A DNA stretch of 64,000 nt, from positions 895,001 to 959,000 of the forward strand of contig NZ_CP020612.1 of NCBI RefSeq assembly GCF_002105555.1, given 5' to 3'. The stretch's first letter is position 1; each line of letters starts with the position of its first letter. The notes under the pieces are model-generated. The model saw only the letters and a program-made list of their open reading frames with translations. It did not search any database and had not been told where the DNA came from. Of this stretch, positions 26,649-36,221 are shown piece by piece. Source of the stretch: Paracoccus contaminans (GTDB lineage: Bacteria; Pseudomonadota; Alphaproteobacteria; Rhodobacterales; Rhodobacteraceae). Made by a program: the position numbers and the translations under genes.

Positions 26649-27683
26649 ATGAACGACCTGACCAAGATCCCCGTGACCGTCATCACGGGCTTTCTGGGCG
26701 CCGGCAAGACCACGCTGATCCGCCACCTGATGGCCAACCCTCAGGGCCGCCGGCTGGCCGTGCTGGTCAACGAATTCGGCACCGTCGGCGTCGATGGCGA
26801 CATCCTGAAATCCTGCGCCGACGAGAACTGCCCGGCCGAGAACATCGTCGAGCTGGCCAATGGCTGCATCTGCTGCACCGTTGCCGATGATTTCATCCCC
26901 ACGATCGAGGCGCTGATGGCCCTGCCACGGCGGCCCGATCACATCCTGATCGAAACCTCGGGGCTGGCGCTGCCCAAGCCGCTGTTGCGGGCCTTTGACT
27001 GGCCGGCGATCCGTTCGCGCATCACGGTGGACGGGGTGATCGCCGTCGCCGATGCCGAGGCGGTGGCGGCGGGCCGCTTTGCCCCCGACGAGGCTGCGGT
27101 CGACGCCCAGCGTGCCGCGGACGACAGCCTTGACCACGAAACGCCGCTGTCCGAGGTGTTCGAGGATCAGATCGCCTGCGCCGACCTTGTGCTGCTGACC
27201 AAGCCCGACCTGGCCGGCGCGGACGGCCTCGCCGCCGCCCGCGCGGTGATCGCCGCCGAGGCGCCGCGCCCGCTGCCTGTCATCGTGGTATCCGAAGGCG
27301 CAGTCGATCCGCGCGTCGTGCTGGGCCTGAACGCCGCCGCCGAGGATGACCTTGACGCCCGCCCCAGCCACCATGACGGCGCGGACGATCACGAACATGA
27401 CGACTTTGATTCCGCCGTGATCGAGCTGCCCGAGATCGCCGACCCCGCCGACCTGACCGCGCGCATCGAGACGCTGGCGCGCGACCATCGCATCCTGCGC
27501 GTCAAGGGCCACGTCGCCGTCGCGGGCAAGCCCATGCGCCTGCTGGTGCAGGCGGTCGGCGCGCGGGTGCGCCACCAGTATGACCGCCTCTGGGGCGACG
27601 CGCCGCGCGCCTCGCGGCTGGTGGTGATCGCCCAGCATGACGACATCGACCCGGCCCTGATCCGGCAGGTGCTGGGGGCCTGA
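26649..27683 (+). CDS. cobW: Cobalamin-locus GTPase CobW
   Basis: CobW (344 residues) is a G3E-family metallochaperone GTPase thought to deliver Co(II) to the CobNST chelatase. Walker A is GFLGAGKTT at 14-22, the metal-binding CxCC is in NGCICCTV, and TKPD provides guanine specificity. A His/Asp-rich patch (HHDGADDHEHDDFD) lies in the linker before the C-terminal domain. Its stop overlaps the cobN start (TGATG). Confidence 0.95.
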   Translation: MNDLTKIPVTVITGFLGAGKTTLIRHLMANPQGRRLAVLVNEFGTVGVDGDILKSCADENCPAENIVELANGCICCTVADDFIPTIEALMALPRRPDHILIETSGLALPKPLLRAFDWPAIRSRITVDGVIAVADAEAVAAGRFAPDEAAVDAQRAADDSLDHETPLSEVFEDQIACADLVLLTKPDLAGADGLAAARAVIAAEAPRPLPVIVVSEGAVDPRVVLGLNAAAEDDLDARPSHHDGADDHEHDDFDSAVIELPEIADPADLTARIETLARDHRILRVKGHVAVAGKPMRLLVQAVGARVRHQYDRLWGDAPRASRLVVIAQHDDIDPALIRQVLGA

Positions 27684-30600
27684 TGCACGTCGTCTTCCGC
27701 GAAACCCGCGGCCTCGAGGATGCCGAGGCGCCATTTGATCCGGGGCAGGACGCCGCCGATCTGGTGGTGCTGTCGTTTTCCGACAGCGACCTGGGGGCCT
27801 TTGCGGCAGGCTGGCGGCGGGCGGATGGGGGGCTGCCGGCGCTGCGGCTGCAAAATCTTGTGGCGCTGCGCCATCCGCTGTCGGTGGATGCTTATGCCGA
27901 GCGGACGCTGGCCGGGGCGCGGGCCATCCTGATCCGGCTGATCGGCGGGGCGGCCTATTGGCCGCACGGGCTGGCGGTGGTGCAGGATATGGCCCGGCGC
28001 CGCGGCATCGCGCTGGCGGTGCTGCCCGCCGACGGGGCCGAGGATGCCGCGCTCGAAGCGGCCTCGACGCTGGACAGGCCCGTGCTGCGGCGGCTGGCGG
28101 CGCTGTGCGATGCGGGCGGGGCGGTCGCGGCGCAGATGGCGCTGGCCGAACTGGCCCGCGCCGCGGGGCTGGACGCCGCCCCGGTCGCAGGCGCGGCGAC
28201 GGTGCCGCAGATGGGTCTTTACGATCCGGATGCCGGGGTGATCGCCGCGCTGCCGCAGGGGCCGGTGACGCTGGTCTGTTTTTACCGATCCTATCTGGCT
28301 GCGGCCGACACCGCCGCGGTCGATGCCCTGATCGCGGCGCTGCGGGCGCGGGGGCTGGCGGCGATGGGGGTGTTCGCGGCCTCGCTCAAGACACCGGGCT
28401 TTGCCGATTGGCTGGCCGAGGCAGTCGGCGCGCGGCCGGTGCAGGCCATCATCAGCGCCACCTGCTTTTCGGCGCGGGGGGACGATGGGGCGACCCCCTT
28501 CGACCGCTGGGATTGCCCGGTGCATCAGGTGGTCCTGTCCACCGCGCGCCGCCGCGACTGGGCCGGGTCCGAACGCGGCCTGTCGCCCGCAGACCTTGCC
28601 ATGCAGGTCGTGCTGCCCGAGGTGGACGGCCGCCTGAACGCCGGGCTCGTGTCGCACAAATCCCCGGCCCGGCGTGACCCTGCGCTGCAATATTCCCGAT
28701 TTGCCCACCATCCCGACGCGGACCGGCTGGCCGCCGCCGCCGACCGCATCGCGGCCTGGCACCGCCTGGGGCAGACCCCGGCGGCCGAGCGCAGGCTGGC
28801 GGTCATCCTGTCCTCATATCCCGGCCGCCCGGACCAGATCGCCCATGCGGTCGGGCTGGACGCGCTCGCCTCGACCGAGGCGCTGCTGGCGGACCTGTCG
28901 GCCGAGGGCTGGGCCGTGGCGCCCGGCGCGGCCCAGCCCGCCGCGCTGGCAGAACAGCGCATCAGCTGGCCGCTGGAAGACTACGCCGCCGCGCTGGCCG
29001 CCCTGCCGGCGGCGCTGCGGGACGAGCTGGCAGCGACTTGGGGCGCGCCCGCGGATGACCCGGCGGTGTCCCGCGGCGCCTTCAGCTTCGCCGCCCTGCG
29101 CCGGGGCAACGCCTTGATCGCGCTGCAGCCGGAACGCAGCGATCCGGCCCGGCGCGCCGAGGATTACCACGATCTGTCCCGCGTGCCCCGCCACGGTTAC
29201 GTGGCCTTCTACCTGTGGCTGCGATCGCAAGGGCTGCACGCGATCGTCCACATGGGGGCGCATGGCACGCTGGAATGGCTGCCCGGCAAGGCCGCCGCGC
29301 TGTCGGGTGCCTGCTGGCCCGAGGCGCTGATCGGCCCGGCGCCGGTCATCTATCCCTTCATTGTCAACGACCCCGGCGAGGCCGCGCAGGCCCGCCGCCG
29401 GATCGGGGCACTGACGCTGGGCCACCTGCCCCCGCCGCTGATCGCCAGCGACACGCCGGACGAATTGCGGCGGCTGGAATCGCTGCTGGACGAATATTCG
29501 ACCGCCGACGGGCTGGACCCGGCCCGCCGCGCCCGGCTGATCGCCGATATCCGCGCCGAGGCGCAGGGCCGCGGGATCGAGGCGGACCTTGGCCTGCCCC
29601 CCGACGCCGGCATGGCCGAGGCGATCACCCGCATCGACCGCTTTGTCTGCGACCTCAAGGACAGCCGCTTTGGCGACGGCCTGCACGTGCTGGGCCGCGG
29701 CGCTTGCGGAAACGCCGAGCGCGCGGGGCTGGCCCGCGCCCTGTCCGGGCTGCGGGTCGCGCCGGGGCCGTCCGGCTCTCCGGCGCGGGGGCGGGCGGAC
29801 GTGCTGCCCACCGGGCGCAACCTGTTTTCCGTCGATCCTCGCGCCGTGCCGTCCCGGTCTGCCCATGCGCAGGGGGTCAAGCTGGCCGAAGAGCTGCTGC
29901 GCCGCCACCTGCAGGACCACGGCGACTGGCCACGCGGCCTGGTCGTGAATCTGTGGGGCAGCGCCACGATGCGGACGGCGGGCGAGGAGATCGCCATGGC
30001 CCTGCACCTGGCCGGGCTGGCGCCCGTGTGGGACGCGGGGGCCGAGCGCGTCTCGGGCGTCGAGGCGATTCCGCTGGCGCTGCTGGGCCGGCCGCGCATC
30101 GACGTGACGCTGCGCGTCTCGGGGCTGTTCCGCGACGTGTTCCCGTCGCTGGCGGCGCTGTTCCACACCGGCACGGCGATGCTGGCCGCGCGTGAGGAAA
30201 GCGCCGCCGACAACCCCTATCGCGACAGCGCCCCCCGCATCTTCGGACCCCAGCCCGGCCGATACGGCATGGGGATCGCGCAGGGCGATCTGGCCCCGGC
30301 GGCGCGCGATGCGGCGGGGGCCGCGTGGCTGTCGGCCTCGGCTTGGGCCATTGCGGCCGATGGCAGCGCAGCCCCTGACCGCGCGGCGCTGGAAAAGCGT
30401 CTGCGGGGCGCGGACAGCCTGGTTCACGCACAGGATCTGGCCGAAACCGATCTGCTGGTGGCCGCCGACTATCCCGCCCATCTGGGGGGCTTCGCCGCCG
30501 CCATGACCCATCTGGGGGCCGACGCGCCGGCCATCTATCATCTTGATTCCACGCGCCCTGGAACCCCCCGCGCCCGCGCGCTGCCCGAGGAGATCGCCCG

Positions 30601-30955
30601 CGTCGTGCGCGCCCGCGCCGCCAACCCCGCCTGGGCGGACGGGATGATGCGCCACGGCTTTCGCGGGGCGGCCGAAATCGCGGCGACGCTGGACCATATG
30701 GCCGCCTTTGCCCATCTGGCCGGGGCGGTGCCGGCGCATCTGTTCGACCTGTATCACGCCGCCACCCTGGGCCGGCCCGAGGTCGCGGCCTTCATGGCGC
30801 GCGAGAACCCCGCCGCGCTGGCCGCCCTGCGCGATCGCTTTGCCGCGCTGCGGGCGGCCGGGCTGTGGGCGACGCGCCGCAATTCGACCCATGCGGCGCT
30901 TGCCCCCCCAGGGGACAAGGCGCAGGCCGCCCCGCCGGGCCGGGCCGCGCCATGA
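27683..30955 (+). CDS. cobN: Cobaltochelatase subunit CobN
   Basis: CobN (1090 residues) is the large substrate-binding subunit of the ATP-dependent aerobic cobaltochelatase that inserts Co(II) into hydrogenobyrinic acid a,c-diamide. It shows the CobN/BchH magnesium-chelatase core: HMGAHGTLEWLPGK, YPFIVNDPGEAAQA and RIDVTLRVSGLFRDVFP. Length is at the short end for the family. The partner ATPase subunits CobS and CobT are not in the window. Start and stop overlap cobW and cobG, so translation is coupled. Confidence 0.96.
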   Translation: MHVVFRETRGLEDAEAPFDPGQDAADLVVLSFSDSDLGAFAAGWRRADGGLPALRLQNLVALRHPLSVDAYAERTLAGARAILIRLIGGAAYWPHGLAVVQDMARRRGIALAVLPADGAEDAALEAASTLDRPVLRRLAALCDAGGAVAAQMALAELARAAGLDAAPVAGAATVPQMGLYDPDAGVIAALPQGPVTLVCFYRSYLAAADTAAVDALIAALRARGLAAMGVFAASLKTPGFADWLAEAVGARPVQAIISATCFSARGDDGATPFDRWDCPVHQVVLSTARRRDWAGSERGLSPADLAMQVVLPEVDGRLNAGLVSHKSPARRDPALQYSRFAHHPDADRLAAAADRIAAWHRLGQTPAAERRLAVILSSYPGRPDQIAHAVGLDALASTEALLADLSAEGWAVAPGAAQPAALAEQRISWPLEDYAAALAALPAALRDELAATWGAPADDPAVSRGAFSFAALRRGNALIALQPERSDPARRAEDYHDLSRVPRHGYVAFYLWLRSQGLHAIVHMGAHGTLEWLPGKAAALSGACWPEALIGPAPVIYPFIVNDPGEAAQARRRIGALTLGHLPPPLIASDTPDELRRLESLLDEYSTADGLDPARRARLIADIRAEAQGRGIEADLGLPPDAGMAEAITRIDRFVCDLKDSRFGDGLHVLGRGACGNAERAGLARALSGLRVAPGPSGSPARGRADVLPTGRNLFSVDPRAVPSRSAHAQGVKLAEELLRRHLQDHGDWPRGLVVNLWGSATMRTAGEEIAMALHLAGLAPVWDAGAERVSGVEAIPLALLGRPRIDVTLRVSGLFRDVFPSLAALFHTGTAMLAAREESAADNPYRDSAPRIFGPQPGRYGMGIAQGDLAPAARDAAGAAWLSASAWAIAADGSAAPDRAALEKRLRGADSLVHAQDLAETDLLVAADYPAHLGGFAAAMTHLGADAPAIYHLDSTRPGTPRARALPEEIARVVRARAANPAWADGMMRHGFRGAAEIAATLDHMAAFAHLAGAVPAHLFDLYHAATLGRPEVAAFMARENPAALAALRDRFAALRAAGLWATRRNSTHAALAPPGDKAQAAPPGRAAP

Positions 30956-32094
30956 CGGCCCCGGTGATCCGCGGATGGTGCCCGGGCGCGCTGCGGCCGA
31001 TGGAATCGGGCGACGGGCTGGTGGTGCGCGTGCGCCCGCCGGGCGGGCGCCTCAGCCCGGCGCAGGGCCGCGCGCTGGCTGCGGCGGCGCGCATCCATGG
31101 CAACGGGTTGATCGACCTGACCGCCCGCGCCAGCCTGCAGCTGCGCGGGGCCAGCGCCGCGGGCCATGCCGCCCTGATCGCCGACCTGCGCGCGGCCGGG
31201 CTGGTCGATGAGGGCCCGGCCGCCGAGGCGCGGCGCAACATCATCATCACCCCCTTTGCCGATGCCCCGACCGATGCGCTGGCCGCGCGGCTGGCCGGGG
31301 CGCTGGCGCAAGGTCCGCTGCTGCCGGCCAAGTTCGGCTTTGCGGTGGATTGCGGCCCGGTGCGGGTGCTGGCACAGACATCGGCCGATATCCGGCTGGA
31401 ACGGGCGGCGGATGGCGGGCTGATCCTGCGGGCCGACGGCTGCGCGCTGGGCGCGCGGGTGACGCCCGACACCGCCCCTGCCGCCGCGGCCGCGCTGGCG
31501 CAGTGGTTCCTGGAGGCCGGCGGGGCCAGCGGCGGGCGGGGCCGCATGGCGGCGCTGATGGCCCGCGGCGCGCGCCCCCCCGCTGCGCTGGCGCCCACCG
31601 ATGCCCCCGCCGCCGCGCTGCCCGAACCCCAGCCCGGCCCGGTTCCGCAAGGGGTGCTGGCCGCGATCGCCTTCGGCCAGCTGCCGGCCGAGACGCTGGC
31701 GGCGCTGGCCGCGCTGGGCCCGCTGCGCCCGACCCCGTGGCGGATGCTGCTGGTCGAGGGCGCGGCGGCGGTGCCCGACCTGCCGGGCCTGGTGCGCGCG
31801 GGCGATCCGCTGCGCCGCGTACATGCCTGCACCGGCGCGCCCGGCTGCGGACAGGCGCTGCAACCGACACGGCCCCTGGCCCGCCGCCTTGCGGCCGGCC
31901 TGCCTGCGGGGGCGGTGCTGCATGTCTCGGGCTGCGCCAAGGGTTGCGCCCATCCCGCCCCCGCCGACCTGACCCTGACCGCGACGGCCTGCGGCTTTGA
32001 CCTGATCCGGCGCGGGAAGGCGGGCGATGCCCCCATCCGCCGCGGGCTGGACCCTGCGATGCTTTTCCTTGAGGATCCCGATGCCCCACTATGA
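30952..32094 (+). CDS. cobG: Precorrin-3B synthase CobG
   Basis: CobG (380 residues) is a siroheme/sulfite-reductase-like monooxygenase that converts precorrin-3A to precorrin-3B with O2, so its presence marks the aerobic route. The [4Fe-4S] ligands are in HACTGAPGCGQA and SGCAKGCAH. LTARASLQLRG is the conserved nitrite/sulfite-reductase half-domain stretch. ATGA overlaps cobN. An Ala/Pro-rich segment of about 30 residues sits between the two half-domains. Confidence 0.93.
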   Translation: MTAPVIRGWCPGALRPMESGDGLVVRVRPPGGRLSPAQGRALAAAARIHGNGLIDLTARASLQLRGASAAGHAALIADLRAAGLVDEGPAAEARRNIIITPFADAPTDALAARLAGALAQGPLLPAKFGFAVDCGPVRVLAQTSADIRLERAADGGLILRADGCALGARVTPDTAPAAAAALAQWFLEAGGASGGRGRMAALMARGARPPAALAPTDAPAAALPEPQPGPVPQGVLAAIAFGQLPAETLAALAALGPLRPTPWRMLLVEGAAAVPDLPGLVRAGDPLRRVHACTGAPGCGQALQPTRPLARRLAAGLPAGAVLHVSGCAKGCAHPAPADLTLTATACGFDLIRRGKAGDAPIRRGLDPAMLFLEDPDAPL

Positions 32095-32707
32095 AACCGA
32101 CGGCGCGGCGATCTATCGCCAGTCCTTTTCCATCATTCGGGCCGAGGCCGACCTGACCCGCTTTGACGCGGACGAGGAGCCCGTGGTCGCCCGCATGATC
32201 CATGCCGCGGGCATGGTCGGGCTGGCGGGCCATGTCCGCTTCACCCCCGGCATGGCCGCGGCGGCGCGCGCGGCGCTGGCGGCGGGGGCGCCGATCCTGT
32301 GCGATGCCCGCATGGTCAGCGAAGGCATCACCCGCGCCCGCCTGCCCGCCGGCAACGCGGTCATCTGCACCCTGCCCGATCCCGCCGTGCCCGCGCTCGC
32401 GGCGCGGATGGGCAACACACGCTCGGCCGCGGCGCTCGAGCTGTGGCGCCCGCATCTGGGAGGCGCGCTCGTCGCCATCGGCAATGCGCCGACGGCATTG
32501 TTCCACCTGCTCGACATGCTGGCCGATCCCGCCTGCCCGCGCCCGGCGGCGATCATCGGCTGCCCCGTGGGTTTTGTCGGCGCGGCCGAATCCAAGGACG
32601 CGCTGATGGCCGCCCCGCCCGCCCCGGCCCTGATCGTCGAAGGCCGGCTGGGCGGATCGGCCATCACCGCCGCCGCCGTCAACGCGCTGGCGAGCCGCGC
32701 GGAATGA
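32081..32707 (+). CDS. cobH: Precorrin-8X methylmutase CobH
   Basis: CobH (208 residues) moves the C11 methyl to C12 to give hydrogenobyrinate. The catalytic His is in ARMIHAAGMVGLAGHVRF. CDARMVSEGITRARLP and GCPVGFVGAAESKDAL are conserved. The ATG at 32081 overlaps the end of cobG by 14 bp, and the stop overlaps cobI. Confidence 0.95.
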   Translation: MPHYETDGAAIYRQSFSIIRAEADLTRFDADEEPVVARMIHAAGMVGLAGHVRFTPGMAAAARAALAAGAPILCDARMVSEGITRARLPAGNAVICTLPDPAVPALAARMGNTRSAAALELWRPHLGGALVAIGNAPTALFHLLDMLADPACPRPAAIIGCPVGFVGAAESKDALMAAPPAPALIVEGRLGGSAITAAAVNALASRAE

Positions 32708-33465
32708 GCGGGGCGCAGGCCGCGATGCCGGTGGGGCGCATCCTCTGCGCCGGGCTGGGTCCGGGCGATCCGGGCCTGATCTCGGTCCGCGCCGACCGGG
32801 CGATCCGCGCCGCGCGCCATGTGGCCTATTTCCGCAAGCGCGGCCGGCTGGGCCAGGCGCGGCGGATCGTCGAGGGGATGCTGGCCCCCGGCGCGGTCGA
32901 ATGGGCGATGGAATACCCCGTCACGACCGAGCTGCCCTTCGACAGCCCCGCCTATGGCGCGGCGCTGGCGGCGTTCTATGACGACTGGGCGGCGCGGCTT
33001 GCGGGGCTGGCCGATGCGGGGCACGAGGTTGTCGTGCTTTGCGAGGGCGATCCGTTCCTCTATGGCTCGTTCATGCATCTGCACAGCCGCCTGCAGGACC
33101 GCGCCGCGGTCGAGGTGATCCCCGGCATCCCCGGCATGACAGGGTGCTGGCACGCGACGGGGGTGCCGATCACCTGGGGCGACGATGTGCTGACCGTGCT
33201 GCCCGGCACCCTGCCCGAGGATGAGCTGGTGCGCCACATGGCCGGGGCAGATGCGCTGGCGGTGCTGAAAACCGGGCGCAACCTGCCGCGCGTGCGCCGG
33301 GCGCTGGAACGGGCGGGCCGTCTGGATCAGGCATGGCTGGTCGAACGGGGCACCATGCCCGGCCAGCGTGTCGCCCGCCTGGCCGAGATCGAGGCCGCCG
33401 ACTGCCCCTATTTCGCCATGGTGCTGGTCCATGGGACCGGCCGGCGCCCCGAGGCGCCGGAATGA
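32704..33465 (+). CDS. cobI: Precorrin-2 C(20)-methyltransferase CobI
   Basis: CobI (253 residues) is a tetrapyrrole (corrin/porphyrin) methyltransferase using S-adenosylmethionine. It has the GLGPGDPGLISVRADRAI start, CEGDPFLYGSFMHLHSRL and the GIPGMTGCWHATGVPITWGDD region, specific for C20 enzymes. ATGA overlaps join it to cobH and cobJ. Confidence 0.94.
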   Translation: MSGAQAAMPVGRILCAGLGPGDPGLISVRADRAIRAARHVAYFRKRGRLGQARRIVEGMLAPGAVEWAMEYPVTTELPFDSPAYGAALAAFYDDWAARLAGLADAGHEVVVLCEGDPFLYGSFMHLHSRLQDRAAVEVIPGIPGMTGCWHATGVPITWGDDVLTVLPGTLPEDELVRHMAGADALAVLKTGRNLPRVRRALERAGRLDQAWLVERGTMPGQRVARLAEIEAADCPYFAMVLVHGTGRRPEAPE

Positions 33466-34208
33466 CCGGCGCGCGCGCCCCGGGCTGGGTGGCGGTCGCG
33501 GGCCTCGGCCCCGGCAACGCGGCGCTGGTCACGCCCGAGGTCGCGGCGGCGCTCGCGCAGGCGAGCGATGTGGTCGGCTATGCCCCCTATGTCGCGCGCG
33601 TTCCCCTGCGCGCGGGGCTGGCGCGCCACCCCTCGGACAACCGGGTCGAGCTGGACCGCGCGGCGCTGGCGCTGGATCTGGCGGCGGCGGGGCGGCGGGT
33701 GGTCGTCGTGTCCTCGGGCGATCCGGGGGTCTTTGCGATGGCCTCGGCCCTGTTCGAGGCGGCCGAGGGGCGCGCCATGCTGCCCGACATCCGCATCCTG
33801 CCCGGCATCACCGCGATGCTGGCGGCGGCGGCGCGCGCGGGGGCGCCGCTGGGGCATGATTTCTGCGCCATCAACCTGTCGGACAATCTCAAGCCCATGG
33901 CGGTGATCGAACACCGCATCCGCCATGCCGCGCAAGGCGGCTTTGCCATGGCGTTCTACAACCCCCGCTCGGCCGCGCGCCCGCACCAGTTCGCGCGCGT
34001 GCTGGACCTGCTGCGCGAGGAATGCGAGCCGGCGCGCCTGCTGGTCTTTGCCCGCGCCGTCACCACCCCCGACGAACGCCTGCTGACCGTGACACTGGCC
34101 GAGGCCGAGCCGCAGATGGCCGACATGCGCACCGTCGTGATCGTCGGCAACGAGGCGACACGGCGGGTCGGGCGCTGGGTCTATACGCCGCGGGGCGCCG
34201 CGCGATGA
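33462..34208 (+). CDS. cobJ: Precorrin-3B C(17)-methyltransferase CobJ
   Basis: CobJ (248 residues) methylates C17 with ring contraction. Diagnostic stretches are VAVAGLGPGNAALVTPEV, VVSSGDPGVFAMA, GHDFCAINLSDNLKP and GFAMAFYNPRS. It ends 28 bp inside the oppositely oriented cobK gene. Confidence 0.95.
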   Translation: MTGARAPGWVAVAGLGPGNAALVTPEVAAALAQASDVVGYAPYVARVPLRAGLARHPSDNRVELDRAALALDLAAAGRRVVVVSSGDPGVFAMASALFEAAEGRAMLPDIRILPGITAMLAAAARAGAPLGHDFCAINLSDNLKPMAVIEHRIRHAAQGGFAMAFYNPRSAARPHQFARVLDLLREECEPARLLVFARAVTTPDERLLTVTLAEAEPQMADMRTVVIVGNEATRRVGRWVYTPRGAAR

Positions 34209-34918
34209 AGCCAGGCCATCACCGCGTCCACCGTCGCGGCCTCGGCGCGGGGGGGCGGGGCGGGGCGGTCGATCATGACGACGGGCAGGCCCAGCATCCG
34301 CGCCGCCGCGATCTTGGCGGATGCGCCGGCGCCGCCGGCATTCTTGGCGACCACATGGGTCACGCCATGATCGCGCATCAGCGCCAGATCGCCCGCGACC
34401 GTGAAGGGGCCGCGATCCACGATGACCCTTGCCCCGGCCAGCGGCTGGGGCGCGGGATCAACCAGCCGCAGCACCCAGGCGTGGGGCAGGCCGGCAAAGC
34501 CGCCAAGCGACTGGCGGCCGATCGCCAGGAACACGGTCGCGGGGCGCTGCGGCAGGGCGGCGACGGCACCGGCGATGTCCGCCACGCGGGTCCAGCGGTC
34601 GCCCGGCCCCGGCTGCCAGGGCGGCCGCTGCAAGCCCAGCAGCGCCGCACCCTGCGCCGCGCAGGCGGCGGCGGCATTGCAGCTGATCTGCGCCGCAAAG
34701 GGGTGGGTGGCGTCGACCACATGGCTGATCCGTTCGTCCGCCAGATAGCGGGCCAGCCCCGCCGCCCCGCCAAAGCCGCCGATGCGCAGCGGCAGCGGCT
34801 GGGCCGCGGGCGCGGCGGTGCGGCCGGCATAGGAATAGACGGCGTCCAGCCCCGCCGCGGCCAGCCGCCCGGCCAGCGCCGCGGCCTCGGCGGTGCCGCC
34901 CAGCAGGAGAATGCGCAT
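34181..34918 (-). CDS. cobK: Precorrin-6A reductase CobK
   Basis: CobK (245 residues) is an NADPH-dependent reductase with a Rossmann start MRILLLGGTAEAAALA, then VDATHPFAAQISCNAAAAC and VTHVVAKNAGGAGASAKI. It is the only corrin-ring gene on the minus strand inside the plus-strand cob array. Its ATG (34916-34918) overlaps that of cobL in a shared CATG, and no Shine-Dalgarno sequence is seen. Its 3' end overlaps cobJ. Confidence 0.93.
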   Translation of the reverse strand: MRILLLGGTAEAAALAGRLAAAGLDAVYSYAGRTAAPAAQPLPLRIGGFGGAAGLARYLADERISHVVDATHPFAAQISCNAAAACAAQGAALLGLQRPPWQPGPGDRWTRVADIAGAVAALPQRPATVFLAIGRQSLGGFAGLPHAWVLRLVDPAPQPLAGARVIVDRGPFTVAGDLALMRDHGVTHVVAKNAGGAGASAKIAAARMLGLPVVMIDRPAPPPRAEAATVDAVMAWLHRAAPRGV

Positions 34919-36221
34919 GGCTGACCCGTGGCTGTCGATCATCGGCATCGGCGAGGATGGCCTGGCCGGCCTGCCCTGTGCAAGCCGCGAGGCGCTGGAC
35001 GCGGCGGCGATCGTGTTCGGCGGGCCGCGCCATCTGTCGCTGGCGCAGGTCGGGGCGCGGGGGCGGGAATGGCCCGTGCCCTTCGACCTGGGGCCTTTGC
35101 TGGCGCTGCGCGGGACGCGGGCGGCGATGCTGGTATCGGGCGATCCGTTCTGGCACGGGGCGGGCGGGCTGCTGGCGGCGCGCCTGCCGGCCGCCGAATG
35201 GCGCGCCTTTCCCGCGCCGGGGACATTCTCGCTGGTGGCCGCGCGCCTCGGCTGGCGGATCGAGGAGACGCGCTGCCTGGGGCTGCACGCCGCGCCGCTT
35301 GCCCGGCTGCGCCCGGTCATGGGCCGGGGGGTGCGCGCGATCTGCACGCTGCGCGACGCGGCGGCGGTGCCCGCGCTGGCCGACTGGCTGGCCGCCCACG
35401 GCCTGGGCGCGACCCGGATCACCGTCTGCGAGGCGCTGGGCGGCCCGCGCGAGCGCATCCGCGAGGGCGCGCACTGGCCCGACATCGCCGGGCCGGTGGC
35501 GGTGGCGCTGGACGGGGCGGCGCTGCCCCGGGGGGCGGGTCTGGCGCGCGCGGCCGGCCTGCCCGATGCGCTGTTCGCCCATGACGGGCAGATCACAAAG
35601 GCGCCGGTGCGCGCGCTGACGCTGGCCGCGCTGGCCCCCCGGCCGGGCGAGCTGCTGTGGGACATCGGCGCGGGATCGGGATCGGTTTCGGTCGAATGGT
35701 GCCTGGCCGGTGGGCGCGCCATCGCGATCGAGCGGCGGGCCGACCGTATCGCCAATATCCGCCGCAATGCCGACGCCTTCGGCATCGCCCACAGGCTGAA
35801 GATCGTTCAGGGGGACGCCGCTGGGGTGCTGGACGATCTGGACGAACCCGATGCCGTCTTTGTCGGGGGGGGCGGCGATGCTGTCCTCGACCGTCTGGCC
35901 GCAAGTGGCCACGACCACGGGCCAGCGCCCGAAAGGGGACGGGACGGGGGCGACGCATCGGGCGAGAAACCGGGCGTGACGGCCGCGGCTAGGGGCGCCG
36001 CAGGCGGCGCGGCGGCGCAGGCCGGGCGCTGGCAGGTGGGGGCGGGCGCGCCGCGGCTGGTCGCCAATGCGGTCACGCTGGAAAGCGAGGCGCGGCTGGC
36101 CGGGCTGCATGCCGCGCGGGGCGGGCGGCTGCTGCGCATCGACCTGGCCGAGGCCGCGCCGCTGGGCCGCTATCGCGGCTGGCAGCCCGCGCGCCCGCTG
36201 GTGCAATGGATCTGGCCATGA
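34917..36221 (+). CDS. cobL: Precorrin-6Y C(5,15)-methyltransferase (decarboxylating) CobL
   Basis: CobL (434 residues) fuses a CbiE-like methyltransferase (WLSIIGIGEDGLAGL, VSGDPFWHGAGG) to a CbiT-like one (LLWDIGAGSGSVSVEWCLAGG, RIANIRRNADAFG). The C-terminal part has an odd Gly/Ala-rich stretch of about 50 residues after VFVGGGGDAVLDRLAAS, before RLVANAVTLESEARL, where the family normally has a short helix-strand. AGGAG precedes the ATG within cobK. The stop overlaps cobE. Confidence 0.93.
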   Translation: MADPWLSIIGIGEDGLAGLPCASREALDAAAIVFGGPRHLSLAQVGARGREWPVPFDLGPLLALRGTRAAMLVSGDPFWHGAGGLLAARLPAAEWRAFPAPGTFSLVAARLGWRIEETRCLGLHAAPLARLRPVMGRGVRAICTLRDAAAVPALADWLAAHGLGATRITVCEALGGPRERIREGAHWPDIAGPVAVALDGAALPRGAGLARAAGLPDALFAHDGQITKAPVRALTLAALAPRPGELLWDIGAGSGSVSVEWCLAGGRAIAIERRADRIANIRRNADAFGIAHRLKIVQGDAAGVLDDLDEPDAVFVGGGGDAVLDRLAASGHDHGPAPERGRDGGDASGEKPGVTAAARGAAGGAAAQAGRWQVGAGAPRLVANAVTLESEARLAGLHAARGGRLLRIDLAEAAPLGRYRGWQPARPLVQWIWP

